From assembly GCA_018380115.1 (NCBI GenBank), contig JAGZUF010000014.1:1-64000 (forward strand): 64,000 bases of DNA, given 5' to 3'. This DNA is from Oscillospiraceae bacterium. Lineage in GTDB: Bacteria; Bacillota; Clostridia; Oscillospirales; Ruminococcaceae. Each line of letters opens with the position of its first letter. Within the stretch, counting starts at the first letter, position 1. Both the position numbers and the translations under genes were made by a program. The notes beneath the pieces are model-generated. The model did no database searches. It was not told the origin of the DNA and saw only the letters and a program-made list of their open reading frames with translations. This document shows positions 16,770 to 24,585 of the stretch, in pieces.

Positions 16770-16786
16770 GCCAATGGGGCTAAAAT
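16758..16786 (+). promoter_or_regulatory. promoter of pduL
   Basis: TTGAAG (16758-16763) and TAAAAT (16781-16786) with a 17-base spacer, about 30 bases before the start codon. Confidence 0.6.
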
Positions 16787-16815
16787 AGATACGAAACAGA
16801 AGGGGAGGCTTCATA

Positions 16816-17379
16816 ATGAAAATTCTGGTAGAAACATCTGCGCGCCATGTGCACGTCACGGACGAAACACTGGAAAAGCTGTTTGGCAAGGGCTATCAGC
16901 TCACGGTGAAAAAAATGCTTTCTCAGCCCGGGCAGTATGCTTCGAATGAGCGTGTCACGGTCGTCGGGCCGAAGCGTGAGCTTGCAAATGTGTCTATCCT
17001 TGGGCCCACGCGCAAGGTGGATCAAATTGAGCTCAGCGCTACAGATGCCCGCAGCATCGGCGTTGCGGCGCCTGTGCGCGGATCCGGCGATGTGGCTGGC
17101 TCCGGCGCATGCAAGCTGGTGGGCCCGGCAGGCGAGGTGGAGCTTAGCGAGGGCGTCATCATTGCAAAACGTCATATACATATGACGCCGGAGGACGCCG
17201 GGACGCTTGGCGTCACGGACAGGCAGGTTGTGAAAGTGGCCACAGGCCGCGAGGGGCGTAAGTTGGTGTTTGATGACGTGGTCATCCGCGTAAGCGAAAA
17301 ATATGCCACGGCCATGCATCTGGATACAGATGAAAGCAATGCAGCCGGCTGCCCGAATGAAGGCGAGATTATTCTGTAA
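16816..17379 (+). CDS. pduL: phosphate acyltransferase PduL
   Basis: A protein of 187 residues that converts acyl-CoA and phosphate to acyl-phosphate (propanoyl/acetyl phosphotransacetylase, non-homologous to Pta). The two PduL domains are visible, with histidine motifs ARHVHVT near residue 10, AKRHIHMTPED near 115-125 and MHLDTDESNA near 165-175. It lacks an obvious microcompartment-targeting helix at the N-terminus and no shell genes are nearby. It probably serves as a free housekeeping phosphotransacetylase for acetate or propionate formation. GGGGAGG precedes the ATG. Confidence 0.93.
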   Translation: MKILVETSARHVHVTDETLEKLFGKGYQLTVKKMLSQPGQYASNERVTVVGPKRELANVSILGPTRKVDQIELSATDARSIGVAAPVRGSGDVAGSGACKLVGPAGEVELSEGVIIAKRHIHMTPEDAGTLGVTDRQVVKVATGREGRKLVFDDVVIRVSEKYATAMHLDTDESNAAGCPNEGEIIL

Positions 17380-17464
17380 TTATTATTCTGTAAGGGCCGG
17401 GGCGTTTTCTGCCGCGGCCCTTTTCCTATGGCAGCAGGGCAGGACAGAAGAAGGAGGGGGCTTC

Positions 17465-18403
17465 ATGTTGATAAGTGCCAGCAGGCGTACGGATATCCCG
17501 GCCTGCTTTTCGCACTGGTTTTTCCGGCGCATAGAAGAAGGGTATGTGCTGGTGCGAAACCCCATGAACCCGCATCAGGTAAGCCGTGTGAGCCTTTCCC
17601 CGCAGGATGTGGACGGCATCATGTTCTGGACGAAAAACCCGCTGCCCATGCTGGCGGCGGGGCCCGGCGCGTTAAAGGGGTATATGTACTGTTTCCAGTT
17701 TACCCTGAATGCATACGGAGAGGATGTAGAGCCCAATATCCCCGGCAAGTGGACGGCAATGGTGCCCGCATTCCGCAGGCTGTCGGAGCAGATAGGCCCG
17801 CAGCGTGTGCTGTGGCGGTATGACCCCATCTTTTTGAGCAGCGCCTATACACCGGAATGGCATCTGCAAAATTTTGCGGCCCTTGCAAAGGCGCTTTCGC
17901 CGTATACATGCCAGTGCACCATCAGCTTTCTGGACTATTACCGGAACACGGCGCACAATATGGCGCCTTTGGGGCTGCAGAAAATATCGCAGGAAGAAAA
18001 AGCCCGGCTTGCATCAGGGCTTGCCGCCATTGCGCGGCAGGCGGGCCTTGATATTTGTGCGTGTGCAGAAGAAAACCTGCCTGAAACCTGCGGTGTTGGC
18101 CCGGCAAGCTGTATCGACAGCGGGCGGTTTGCCCGCCTCCTTGGATGTGCCCTGCCCGTCCCCAAAGACAAAACGCAGCGGCCCGGATGCGGATGCGCCC
18201 AAAGCGTGGATATCGGCGCATACCACACCTACCCCAACGGCTGCTTGTATTGTTATGCCAATGCAAGCGCCGCTGCGGCCGTGCAAAACGCCGGGCTGCA
18301 CGACTTTGCCTCGCCCCTGCTGCTGGGTGAGCTGGGGCCCGGCGATGTAGTAACAGTAAGGAAAATGACGGTGTACCGGCAGGCACAAATGTGTTTTGAA
18401 TAG
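17465..18403 (+). CDS. DUF1848 domain protein
   Basis: A protein of 312 residues matching DUF1848. The family opening ISASRRTDIPACFSHWFFRR and the central MFWTKNP are both clear, followed by LWRYDPIFL. The C-terminal half has several cysteines, with CGCAQSVDIGAYHTYPNGCLYCYAN near residues 240-265 (quoted in part), which looks like a metal or iron-sulfur site. The function is unknown. The start is ATG at 17465 with GAAGGAGGGGG upstream, 86 bases after pduL; co-transcription is possible. The family call is firm, the role is open. Confidence 0.8.
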   Translation: MLISASRRTDIPACFSHWFFRRIEEGYVLVRNPMNPHQVSRVSLSPQDVDGIMFWTKNPLPMLAAGPGALKGYMYCFQFTLNAYGEDVEPNIPGKWTAMVPAFRRLSEQIGPQRVLWRYDPIFLSSAYTPEWHLQNFAALAKALSPYTCQCTISFLDYYRNTAHNMAPLGLQKISQEEKARLASGLAAIARQAGLDICACAEENLPETCGVGPASCIDSGRFARLLGCALPVPKDKTQRPGCGCAQSVDIGAYHTYPNGCLYCYANASAAAAVQNAGLHDFASPLLLGELGPGDVVTVRKMTVYRQAQMCFE

Positions 18404-18412
18404 GCTTTACAG

Positions 18413-18447
18413 AAAAAGGCCATGGGCGCTTTGCTCATGGCCTTTTT
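18413..18447. terminator. bidirectional terminator after the DUF1848 gene
   Basis: AAAAAGGCCATG (18413-18424) pairs with CATGGCCTTTTT (18436-18447), with T-runs on both strands. It serves the convergent PF06541 gene too. Confidence 0.85.
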
Positions 18448-18448
18448 C

Positions 18449-19246
18449 TCAGCTTGTGTGCACCATGCTGGGGTATATTCTGGCGAGCTTTTCGTCTGGA
18501 TAATAGCGGTCCATCAGCTGCTGCCAGGCGCTTGTGGCGGGCACGCCCTCGTAGCGCTGGGCCATGCGAAGCACGGCTGCGCCGCTGACAAGGCTGTTCA
18601 GCAACATGAAGAGCACAAGCACCCATGTAAGTGCAACGCCGTATGTACGCGAGACATTCTGCTCGATCCAGCCGGAAATGCGCGGGTAAATCTCTTTTAC
18701 CCACACCAGGGCAAGCACGCCCCAGAAAATACAGTACAGCAGATTAATGCGCCCGTTCAGATTGAAGGGCATGCCCGAATAATCCCAGCTCACAGTGCCG
18801 GTGACCGTCTCCTGAAGCCAGCTGCAGAAATATTCGAAAGCACCGCCAATGATAGCGCCGCCCACAAAAATATATCTGTCGTTTTTTCCGCGCAGGCGCT
18901 GAAGGGATATGGTAAGCAGAACAGCGCCGAACCCATAGATGAGGTTAAACGGCCCCCACACGAGGCCGGTGCGCTGCGAAAGCCTGCCGGAAGCGATAAA
19001 GCAGAAAATAGTCTCTATCACTACGCCAAGAAAACAGCAGATGAAAAACACCCAGCAAAGCTTGTAAAAATTTACGCCGTGGGCGAAATGGCCCGGCACT
19101 TCTGCGGTCTCTTTGGCAAAGCGTGCATCATACCGGCGCTGGCGCGCCAGCGCCTTGGCACGGCGGACCTCAAGGTCCGCCAATTCCTTTTCCAGACGCT
19201 TTTTTCGTTTGTCATATTTTTGATTCAGATACTCAATGCGTTCCAG
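18449..19246 (-). CDS. PF06541-type membrane protein (putative ABC-transporter type IV), probable CTG start
   Basis: About 265 residues if read from CTG at 19246, or 244 from a TTG at 19183. AGGAGG (19260-19255) stands exactly 8 bases before the CTG, and no ATG, GTG or TTG is available there in frame. The extra 21 residues continue a charged coiled-coil-like N-terminus (ERIEYLNQKYDKRKKRLEK). About five membrane helices follow, with the family lines LVWGPFNLIYGFGAVLL and GGAFEYFCSWLQE. Function unknown; the 'ABC transporter' name is only from the family. It lies 53 bases downstream of the GDPD gene on the same strand and is probably co-transcribed. Confidence 0.75.
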   Translation of the reverse strand: MERIEYLNQKYDKRKKRLEKELADLEVRRAKALARQRRYDARFAKETAEVPGHFAHGVNFYKLCWVFFICCFLGVVIETIFCFIASGRLSQRTGLVWGPFNLIYGFGAVLLTISLQRLRGKNDRYIFVGGAIIGGAFEYFCSWLQETVTGTVSWDYSGMPFNLNGRINLLYCIFWGVLALVWVKEIYPRISGWIEQNVSRTYGVALTWVLVLFMLLNSLVSGAAVLRMAQRYEGVPATSAWQQLMDRYYPDEKLARIYPSMVHTS

Positions 19247-19298
19247 ATGCGTAGCCTCCTTTTAGCTCTGTTTTATTTTGAAAGCCTGTTCACTGATG

Positions 19299-21248
19299 TC
19301 ATGATTGTTCGGGGTAAGAAAATACGGTGTCTCCACTTTCATCCGGGAAAACCGGCGCGGTGTCTGCGCCCCACAGCCATTCGTTCTGCCAGCGGAAAAA
19401 GTCCTTCGGGTTGTCGCCCTCGTAGGCGCTTACGGCATCGGCCGCCAGCGCAGGCCTGTCAGATATCAGGCCGCACACTCCTTCTGCAAGGTAGCGCTCC
19501 ATGCTTTCGTATTCATCTACAGTCCACACATATACAGGCAACCCTGCGCGCAGGCATCGGTTTACAAAGCGCGGCGAAACCATATTTTCCTCAATGGTAA
19601 GAAAATTGATGCCGCTTGCCAGCAGGGCCGCGGCATCTACGCTGGATACGCTGCCGTATACGCAGTAGCCGATGATATATTCCGGGTGGATGGCGTTCAT
19701 GGCCTGCACCAGTGAATAATCAATAGACATGAACAGGCATCTGCCGGCGGCCTGCTGTGCCTCTACAGCTTGGGCTGCCTGCCGGGCGACGTCTTTTGTT
19801 TCATGCCCATGCGTTTTCAGCTCTATCAGAAGCCCGATTTTCCCTTTGCAGTACTCCAGCACTTCCTCCAGTGTAGAAATGCGCCCCCGGCAGCCGTTCT
19901 GCTCCAGAGTAAGGGCTTGCAGTTCGGCGGCAGTCAGCTCATAGACATTTCGGCTGTCTCCTGCAAGGCGGGCAAGACTCGTATCGTGAATGACCATGGG
20001 CACGCCGTCTTTGGAAAGCAGGACGTCTATCTCAGCATAATCGGCCCCTGCGTCGATGGCGCCCTGAATGGCCTCCAGCGTGTTTTCCACACCGCTGGCG
20101 CTGCCTCTGTGGCCAATGGCGATGGGAACATGCGGTGCTGCAGGAAGGGCAAAAACGGCACCGGCAAAAAGGAAGAGAAGAACAGCGGAGACGGCGGCGG
20201 AAAGCCTTTTATGCCTGCGAATGAAAGGCAGGCCGCATATTTTCCGCCACAGGGCCAGGACACTTTGCTGCACACGGCGCCACACGCGGCCAGCTGTGCG
20301 CTGTGCCTTGTCTACGCGGGCCGAAATGGAGGGCAGCGCTTCCAGAGGCAGCGACGCCCGGCCGCCCATGTCCAGATAGAGCACGGTGAAAAGCGAAATG
20401 CCGAATACAGTAAACAGGATGCGCAGTGCGCCTGAAAGGAAGAATGCAGGTAATGCGCCCAGCAGCCTGCCGGAAAACAAATTTACGGCAAGCTCTGGCA
20501 GGCCCGCCCCGGTGATGCCGATGAAGGTGACGGGTACAGCGCCTGGCCAGCGGAACAAAAAGCACCATGCGGCACAGAACAGGGCCGCTGGAAGAAGGGC
20601 ATTCCGCCAGCTTTTTTCCCACATGTGCAGGCTGCTGCGCGCCGCGCAGCCGAATACGCGGCCGCCCAGCACCATCTGCGGCAGGACAAACAGCAATGCG
20701 GCAGACAGGAAAAAGGCAAGAAGATAAAACAACACCACCAGCACGCCGCCGGCAGGCGTTTTGGAAAGCTCGCCGGTGATGAAATTCGGAATGTGAAGCC
20801 GCGGAAGCAGGGAAGGGGAAATGCCCATGTCTGCCAGCGGCAATAGGCCCAGCGCATACGCGGCAAACATTAGGACGCTTGGGCTCTTTAAGCTGCGGAA
20901 TGCAGGTACAGCAAGCTCTACCGGCATGCGAAGGCCGCAGGGGATGCCCTTTGCGGCACAGCAGGCCATCAGGTACAGTACAGAAAATTCATAATATACT
21001 GCCGCTGTACTCAGGGCCAAGAGCAGCAGGACACCCGCAAGGCCTGCTGGTGTGGCTGCCGCGGCCAGAATGCGCTCATTAAAGGCAAGTTCAATGCCCT
21101 TGCTGCCAAAAGTATGGTCGGCCAGCCAGGAAAACGCCGGTTTGAGCAGAAAAGCAGCCGCTGCTTTATAACAGAGTTCAAACAGCGCCAGCCCCGGCAG
21201 AACATCCCAAAAAACACCTGCCGCCCGGCGCAATGCGTTTGTATGCAT
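19299..21248 (-). CDS. membrane-anchored glycerophosphodiester phosphodiesterase
   Basis: A protein of 649 residues. Residues 1-370 hold about seven to eight membrane helices (GPDPase membrane domain). From about 395 a GDPD TIM-barrel starts with IAIGHRGSASGVENTLEAI, with the catalytic His-Arg and Glu-Asn, then DYAEIDVLLSKDGVPMVIHD with metal acidic residues and the second histidine. The enzyme hydrolyses glycerophosphodiesters to glycerol-3-phosphate and an alcohol. Fused forms like this are common in Firmicutes and may trim lipoteichoic acid or phospholipid products. It is first gene of a minus-strand pair with the PF06541 gene. Confidence 0.9.
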   Translation of the reverse strand: MHTNALRRAAGVFWDVLPGLALFELCYKAAAAFLLKPAFSWLADHTFGSKGIELAFNERILAAAATPAGLAGVLLLLALSTAAVYYEFSVLYLMACCAAKGIPCGLRMPVELAVPAFRSLKSPSVLMFAAYALGLLPLADMGISPSLLPRLHIPNFITGELSKTPAGGVLVVLFYLLAFFLSAALLFVLPQMVLGGRVFGCAARSSLHMWEKSWRNALLPAALFCAAWCFLFRWPGAVPVTFIGITGAGLPELAVNLFSGRLLGALPAFFLSGALRILFTVFGISLFTVLYLDMGGRASLPLEALPSISARVDKAQRTAGRVWRRVQQSVLALWRKICGLPFIRRHKRLSAAVSAVLLFLFAGAVFALPAAPHVPIAIGHRGSASGVENTLEAIQGAIDAGADYAEIDVLLSKDGVPMVIHDTSLARLAGDSRNVYELTAAELQALTLEQNGCRGRISTLEEVLEYCKGKIGLLIELKTHGHETKDVARQAAQAVEAQQAAGRCLFMSIDYSLVQAMNAIHPEYIIGYCVYGSVSSVDAAALLASGINFLTIEENMVSPRFVNRCLRAGLPVYVWTVDEYESMERYLAEGVCGLISDRPALAADAVSAYEGDNPKDFFRWQNEWLWGADTAPVFPDESGDTVFSYPEQS

Positions 21249-21606
21249 CCGAACATTTCCCCTTTAATCTGTTGTTGCAATAAGGCCGCAATAAATTTTA
21301 GTATACCACATTTTCCAAACCTGTGCCATGCCTTTGCTTGTATTCATACGGCGGGCATGCCTGTTTACCGGTATCCTTCCAACCGATGCGTTGTATACCG
21401 CACCGGTCGGGCCTGTGTTTTGCGTACCTGCATGTGTCTGCCCTAAAAAAGAAAATTTGCTAAGCCCTACCTCCGTCTGCGGCTTGCGCCTGTCAGAAAG
21501 AAATTTAATTGTCATCATGTATGCCTGCGTATTTTGCAGTGTGCGGCACATGGCATGGTATTTTGGGTATTGCGGTTTTGCAGGCAGGCCGCGGCCTCTT
21601 TCACGC
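21249..21606. other. intergenic stretch without a recognised gene
   Basis: Between the GDPD gene and the carD promoter no convincing gene or RNA was seen. Short open frames here lack ribosome sites. Confidence 0.4.
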
Positions 21607-21635
21607 TTACATGAAAGGGAAAAGTGTGCTATAAT
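21607..21635 (+). promoter_or_regulatory. carD promoter
   Basis: TTACAT (21607-21612), 17-base spacer, consensus TATAAT (21630-21635) preceded by GTGTGC. Confidence 0.7.
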
Positions 21636-21664
21636 TAATAATAAAGAGCAGCATATCTTGCCGC

Positions 21665-21713
21665 GTGCGCCCTTTGCCCAGCGCAGCTGTTGTGCCCAAA
21701 GGACGCACTTTTT
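21665..21713 (+). terminator. terminator-like hairpin in the carD leader (candidate attenuator)
   Basis: GTGCG-C-CCTTTG (21665-21676) pairs with CAAAGG-A-CGCAC (21697-21708) with one C/A mismatch; TTTTTA follows. It lies about 25 bases after the predicted transcription start and 70 bases before the start codon, so it would stop transcription before carD unless relieved. Confidence 0.6.
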
Positions 21714-21780
21714 ATTGTCCGTTTATACACAGTCAGCCGGCTGCTCCGTATTGCAGCGGCGCCGCGAGAGGAGGAACAGG

Positions 21781-22281
21781 ATGTATCAGAAAGGCGAATA
21801 TATCATATATGGAAACACGGGCGTGTGCCGTGTGGAAGATGTAGCTGTGCCGGATAATATCCCTATCAAGGAAAAAGGCGCGCTTTATTACAAACTGTCC
21901 CCCGTATATGGCGCGGGAAGTATTTACATTCCTGTGGATACCGAGGTGTTCATGCGGCCTGTGCTTACCAAAGCACAGGCGAATGAGCTGATAGATAAAA
22001 TACCAAATATAAAAGAGCAGGTGTACGAAGCAAAGGACCAGAAAAACTTGGCCGACTGTTACCGTGCCAGCCTTCGGGCGCATGAATGTGAAGAACTGGT
22101 GGGAATGATAAAAGCCATTTATCAGAAGCATAAAAAGCTGGAGGGGGAAGGCCGCAGGCTGGGAAAGGCAGACGCGGAATATATGAAGCAGGCACAGGCA
22201 TTGCTGCACGGTGAGCTTGCCGTTGTGCTGGGCATCTCTTTTGAAGAGGTGCCGAAATACATTGCCGCGCGAATCGAGTGA
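21781..22281 (+). CDS. CarD-family transcription regulator
   Basis: A protein of 166 residues. The N-terminal CarD/TRCF RNA-polymerase-interaction Tudor-like domain is clear (YQKGEYIIYGNTGVCRVEDV, then YYKLSPVY, then IYIPVD). A helical C-terminal half follows (about 80-166), as in CarD proteins that bind DNA at the upstream edge of the promoter bubble. These proteins bind RNA polymerase beta and modulate rRNA and other promoters. The start at 21781 has GAGAGGAGGAAC directly before. It is a single gene with leader hairpin and its own terminator. Targets cannot be read from the sequence. Confidence 0.88.
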   Translation: MYQKGEYIIYGNTGVCRVEDVAVPDNIPIKEKGALYYKLSPVYGAGSIYIPVDTEVFMRPVLTKAQANELIDKIPNIKEQVYEAKDQKNLADCYRASLRAHECEELVGMIKAIYQKHKKLEGEGRRLGKADAEYMKQAQALLHGELAVVLGISFEEVPKYIAARIE

Positions 22282-22301
22282 AATGCGGTAAAATCAGACA
22301 T

Positions 22302-22322
22302 GCCGCCGGCTTGGCCGGCGGC
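22302..22322 (+). terminator. terminator of carD
   Basis: GCCGCCGGC (22302-22310) and GCCGGCGGC (22314-22322) with loop TTG, followed by TTTTTG. Confidence 0.9.
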
Positions 22323-22349
22323 TTTTTGCGTTCGTTTTCTTCCATATGC

Positions 22350-22379
22350 TTGTGCAGGTAAAAAGCAGTGTGCTATACT
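22350..22379 (+). promoter_or_regulatory. promoter of the purine nucleoside phosphorylase gene
   Basis: TTGTGC (22350-22355), 18-base spacer, TATACT (22374-22379) preceded by GTGTGC; 27 bases before the start codon. Confidence 0.65.
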
Positions 22380-22405
22380 GTAGTAAAAGAAGAGAGGTGC
22401 TGTTT

Positions 22406-23227
22406 ATGGCTTATTACGATATGGTTTTGCAGGCGGCGGAATATCTGCGCCGCTGCATGCCGGCCGTACCTAGGGTGGGGCTTGTGCTTGGCAGCGGGCT
22501 TGGCGGCCTTGTGGACGCCATGCAGGAAAGAAAGGCAGTGCCCTATTCAGAAATACCGAATTTTCCGCAAAGCAATGTGGAAGGCCATGCCGGAAACCTT
22601 GTGTTCGGTCGTGTGGGCGGCACACCCATGGTGGCTATGCAGGGGCGCTTTCATTTTTACGAGGGCTTTTCCATGCGCGAGGTAGTGTTTCCCATTTATG
22701 TGATGAAGCTGTTAGGTGTACAGGATGTGGTGATTACCAACGCATGCGGCGGCATCAGCCGCGGGTTTGCGCCTGGCGACTTGATGCTGATAGATGATTT
22801 TATCAACACAACCAGCATGAACCCCCTTCAGGGGGCAAACGATGAGCGGCTTGGCCCGCGTTTTCCGGACATGACGGAACCGTTCAGCCTTGCGCTGCAA
22901 AAGCGTGCCATGGAAACGGCGCAGCGACTGGGTATTCAGTACCGCCGCGGTGTGTATGCACTGTTTCAGGGGCCGTATTACGAAACGCGCGCAGAAATAC
23001 GCGCTATGGAGCGCATGGGCGCGGACGCAGTGGGCATGTCCACCGTGCCGGAGGTGATCGCCGCAAATCATGCAGGCATGCGCGCCTTGGGCATTGCCTG
23101 CATCACCAACTTGGCTACAGGCATTGCCGCTGAAAAACATTCTCACGCGCAGGTGCTGCAAAAGGCAAACGAGGCGGGGCAGAACCTTCAGCGCTGGCTG
23201 AAAGCTCTGTTGGAAAACTGGGAGTAA
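22406..23227 (+). CDS. punA: purine-nucleoside phosphorylase
   Basis: A protein of 273 residues of the trimeric PNP family. It cleaves (deoxy)guanosine and inosine with phosphate in purine salvage. Visible signatures: GLVLGSGLGGLVDAM with the phosphate-binding serine, GRFHFYEGF, VVITNACGG, GPYYETRAEIRAMERMGADAVGMST (given in parts in the family) and EVIAANHAGM. The length is normal. Start ATG 22406 with AGAGAGGTG upstream. speB follows after 64 bases on the same strand without a clear terminator. Confidence 0.95.
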   Translation: MAYYDMVLQAAEYLRRCMPAVPRVGLVLGSGLGGLVDAMQERKAVPYSEIPNFPQSNVEGHAGNLVFGRVGGTPMVAMQGRFHFYEGFSMREVVFPIYVMKLLGVQDVVITNACGGISRGFAPGDLMLIDDFINTTSMNPLQGANDERLGPRFPDMTEPFSLALQKRAMETAQRLGIQYRRGVYALFQGPYYETRAEIRAMERMGADAVGMSTVPEVIAANHAGMRALGIACITNLATGIAAEKHSHAQVLQKANEAGQNLQRWLKALLENWE

Positions 23228-23291
23228 AGCGGCCGCCGCGCTTCAAAAAAACCAAAAAAGAAAAGGTGAAAACCCAAAGGAGAAGAGCTTC

Positions 23292-24290
23292 ATGAAACTT
23301 GACAGAAACGCCAATGTGAATTATTCTACAAACCCCGGCAACTTCTTTAACCTGCCCTTTACAGGCATCTGCTCTTTCATGAAAACAGAAATATGCCCGG
23401 ACCTTGCCCGCCTTGGCCCCGGATACGATGTTGCCATTCTGGGCATGCCGTTCGATGTTGCGGCCTCTGCGCGCAGCGGCGCGCGCTTTGGCCCGCGCGG
23501 CGTGCGCGAGGCCTCCACCATCAATTGTGATGGCCTGTATGGCATGTATGACCCGGTGCGTGATACCTATTATCTGGACAAAGGAGAGAAAATTATCGAC
23601 TGCGGCGATGTGGACGTTTCACCGTGCGGCTATGAACAGGCGTTTGAAAACTGCACTGCTGCAGTGAAAAAGATATTGTCCACCGGGGCCCTGCCTGTGG
23701 TAATAGGCGGTGACCACTCTATTACAATCCCGGTGCTGAGGGCCTTCACAGGTTTTGACGATATTTGCGTTGTTCAGTTTGACGCACATCTGGATTGGAC
23801 GGACTCTTATGGAGAATTCAAATACTCACACTCCTCACCCATGCGCAGGGCATCTGAAATGGCCCATGTGAGCAAAATGATGCAGATAGGTTTGCGTGGG
23901 CTTGGCAGCAGCGGAAAGAAGGATTTTGACGAGGCACGCGCCTGGGGCAGCACGCTTGTAACAGCGCGTGATGTTCACGAAAAGGGCACCGCGGAGGTAT
24001 CTGCGCTGATTCCGCAGGCAAAAAATTATTATATCACAGTAGATATTGACGGGCTGGACCCTTCTGTCTGCCCCGGCACGGGAAGCCCGCAGGCGGGCGG
24101 CCTGCTGTACCAGCAGGTAAGTGATATTATGGAGGCTGTGGTGAAAAAGGGCAATGTAGTGGGCTTTGATTTGGCTGAGGTAGCCCCACCGTATGACCCC
24201 TGCGGGCAAACCTCGCTGTATGCGGCACAGCTTATTTTGGACCTTATCTGCTATTACACCAAAAAGCGCTCTATGGAAAAGGGAATATAG
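23292..24290 (+). CDS. speB: agmatinase / arginase-family ureohydrolase
   Basis: A protein of 332 residues. Metal-binding motifs of the arginase superfamily are complete: GGDHSI, FDAHLDWTD and DIDGLDP. The N-terminal line ILGMPFDVAASARSGARFGP matches agmatinase, which converts agmatine to putrescine and urea. Other ureohydrolases such as guanidinobutyrase cannot be excluded. AAAGGAGAAG precedes the ATG. No other polyamine gene is next to it. The ileS promoter overlaps its stop codon. Confidence 0.85.
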   Translation: MKLDRNANVNYSTNPGNFFNLPFTGICSFMKTEICPDLARLGPGYDVAILGMPFDVAASARSGARFGPRGVREASTINCDGLYGMYDPVRDTYYLDKGEKIIDCGDVDVSPCGYEQAFENCTAAVKKILSTGALPVVIGGDHSITIPVLRAFTGFDDICVVQFDAHLDWTDSYGEFKYSHSSPMRRASEMAHVSKMMQIGLRGLGSSGKKDFDEARAWGSTLVTARDVHEKGTAEVSALIPQAKNYYITVDIDGLDPSVCPGTGSPQAGGLLYQQVSDIMEAVVKKGNVVGFDLAEVAPPYDPCGQTSLYAAQLILDLICYYTKKRSMEKGI

Positions 24291-24316
24291 ACAAACGGCC
24301 GCATTTGTGCTATAAA
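24288..24316 (+). promoter_or_regulatory. promoter of the ileS leader
   Basis: TAGACA (24288-24293, overlapping the speB stop), 17-base spacer, TATAAA (24311-24316) preceded by TTGTGC. Confidence 0.65.
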
Positions 24317-24324
24317 TAAAAAAG

Positions 24325-24560
24325 ACAGAAACAGGCTGAGACGGAGCCAGTAGGCTTTGCGCAAACGCCGAAGCGAGCGGGGGAGGGTGCAAGCCCCGCG
24401 CCAGTAGCGCATTGCCGAATATCTCTCCCGAGCCGCGGGCTGAATTTTGCAGTAAGCCGCGCCGGCCCCCCGCCGTTACCGGGGGCGCGTATGATGGTAC
24501 GCAGCAAATAGGTGGTACAACGGAATTTTCCGCCCTGCTTGCAGCAGGGCGGATTTTTTG
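24325..24560 (+). promoter_or_regulatory. T-box leader upstream of ileS (isoleucine)
   Basis: The antiterminator signature GGTGGTAC is at 24511-24518. It precedes a classic terminator, CCGCCCTGCT (24530-24539) with AGCAGGGCGG (24543-24552) and ATTTTTTG. A long GC-rich Stem I region lies before it; GAAT-ATC at 24417-24423 supplies a plausible Ile specifier codon (ATC at 24421-24423). Uncharged tRNA-Ile should stabilise the antiterminator and raise ileS expression. The T-box call is firm, the specifier position less so. Confidence 0.88.
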
Positions 24561-24585
24561 TAAGCGAAAAGGAGCTGGAACAACG

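Noticed and set aside
16816..17379. Bacterial microcompartment locus
   Set aside because: Only pduL is present; no shell or signature-enzyme genes are in the window.
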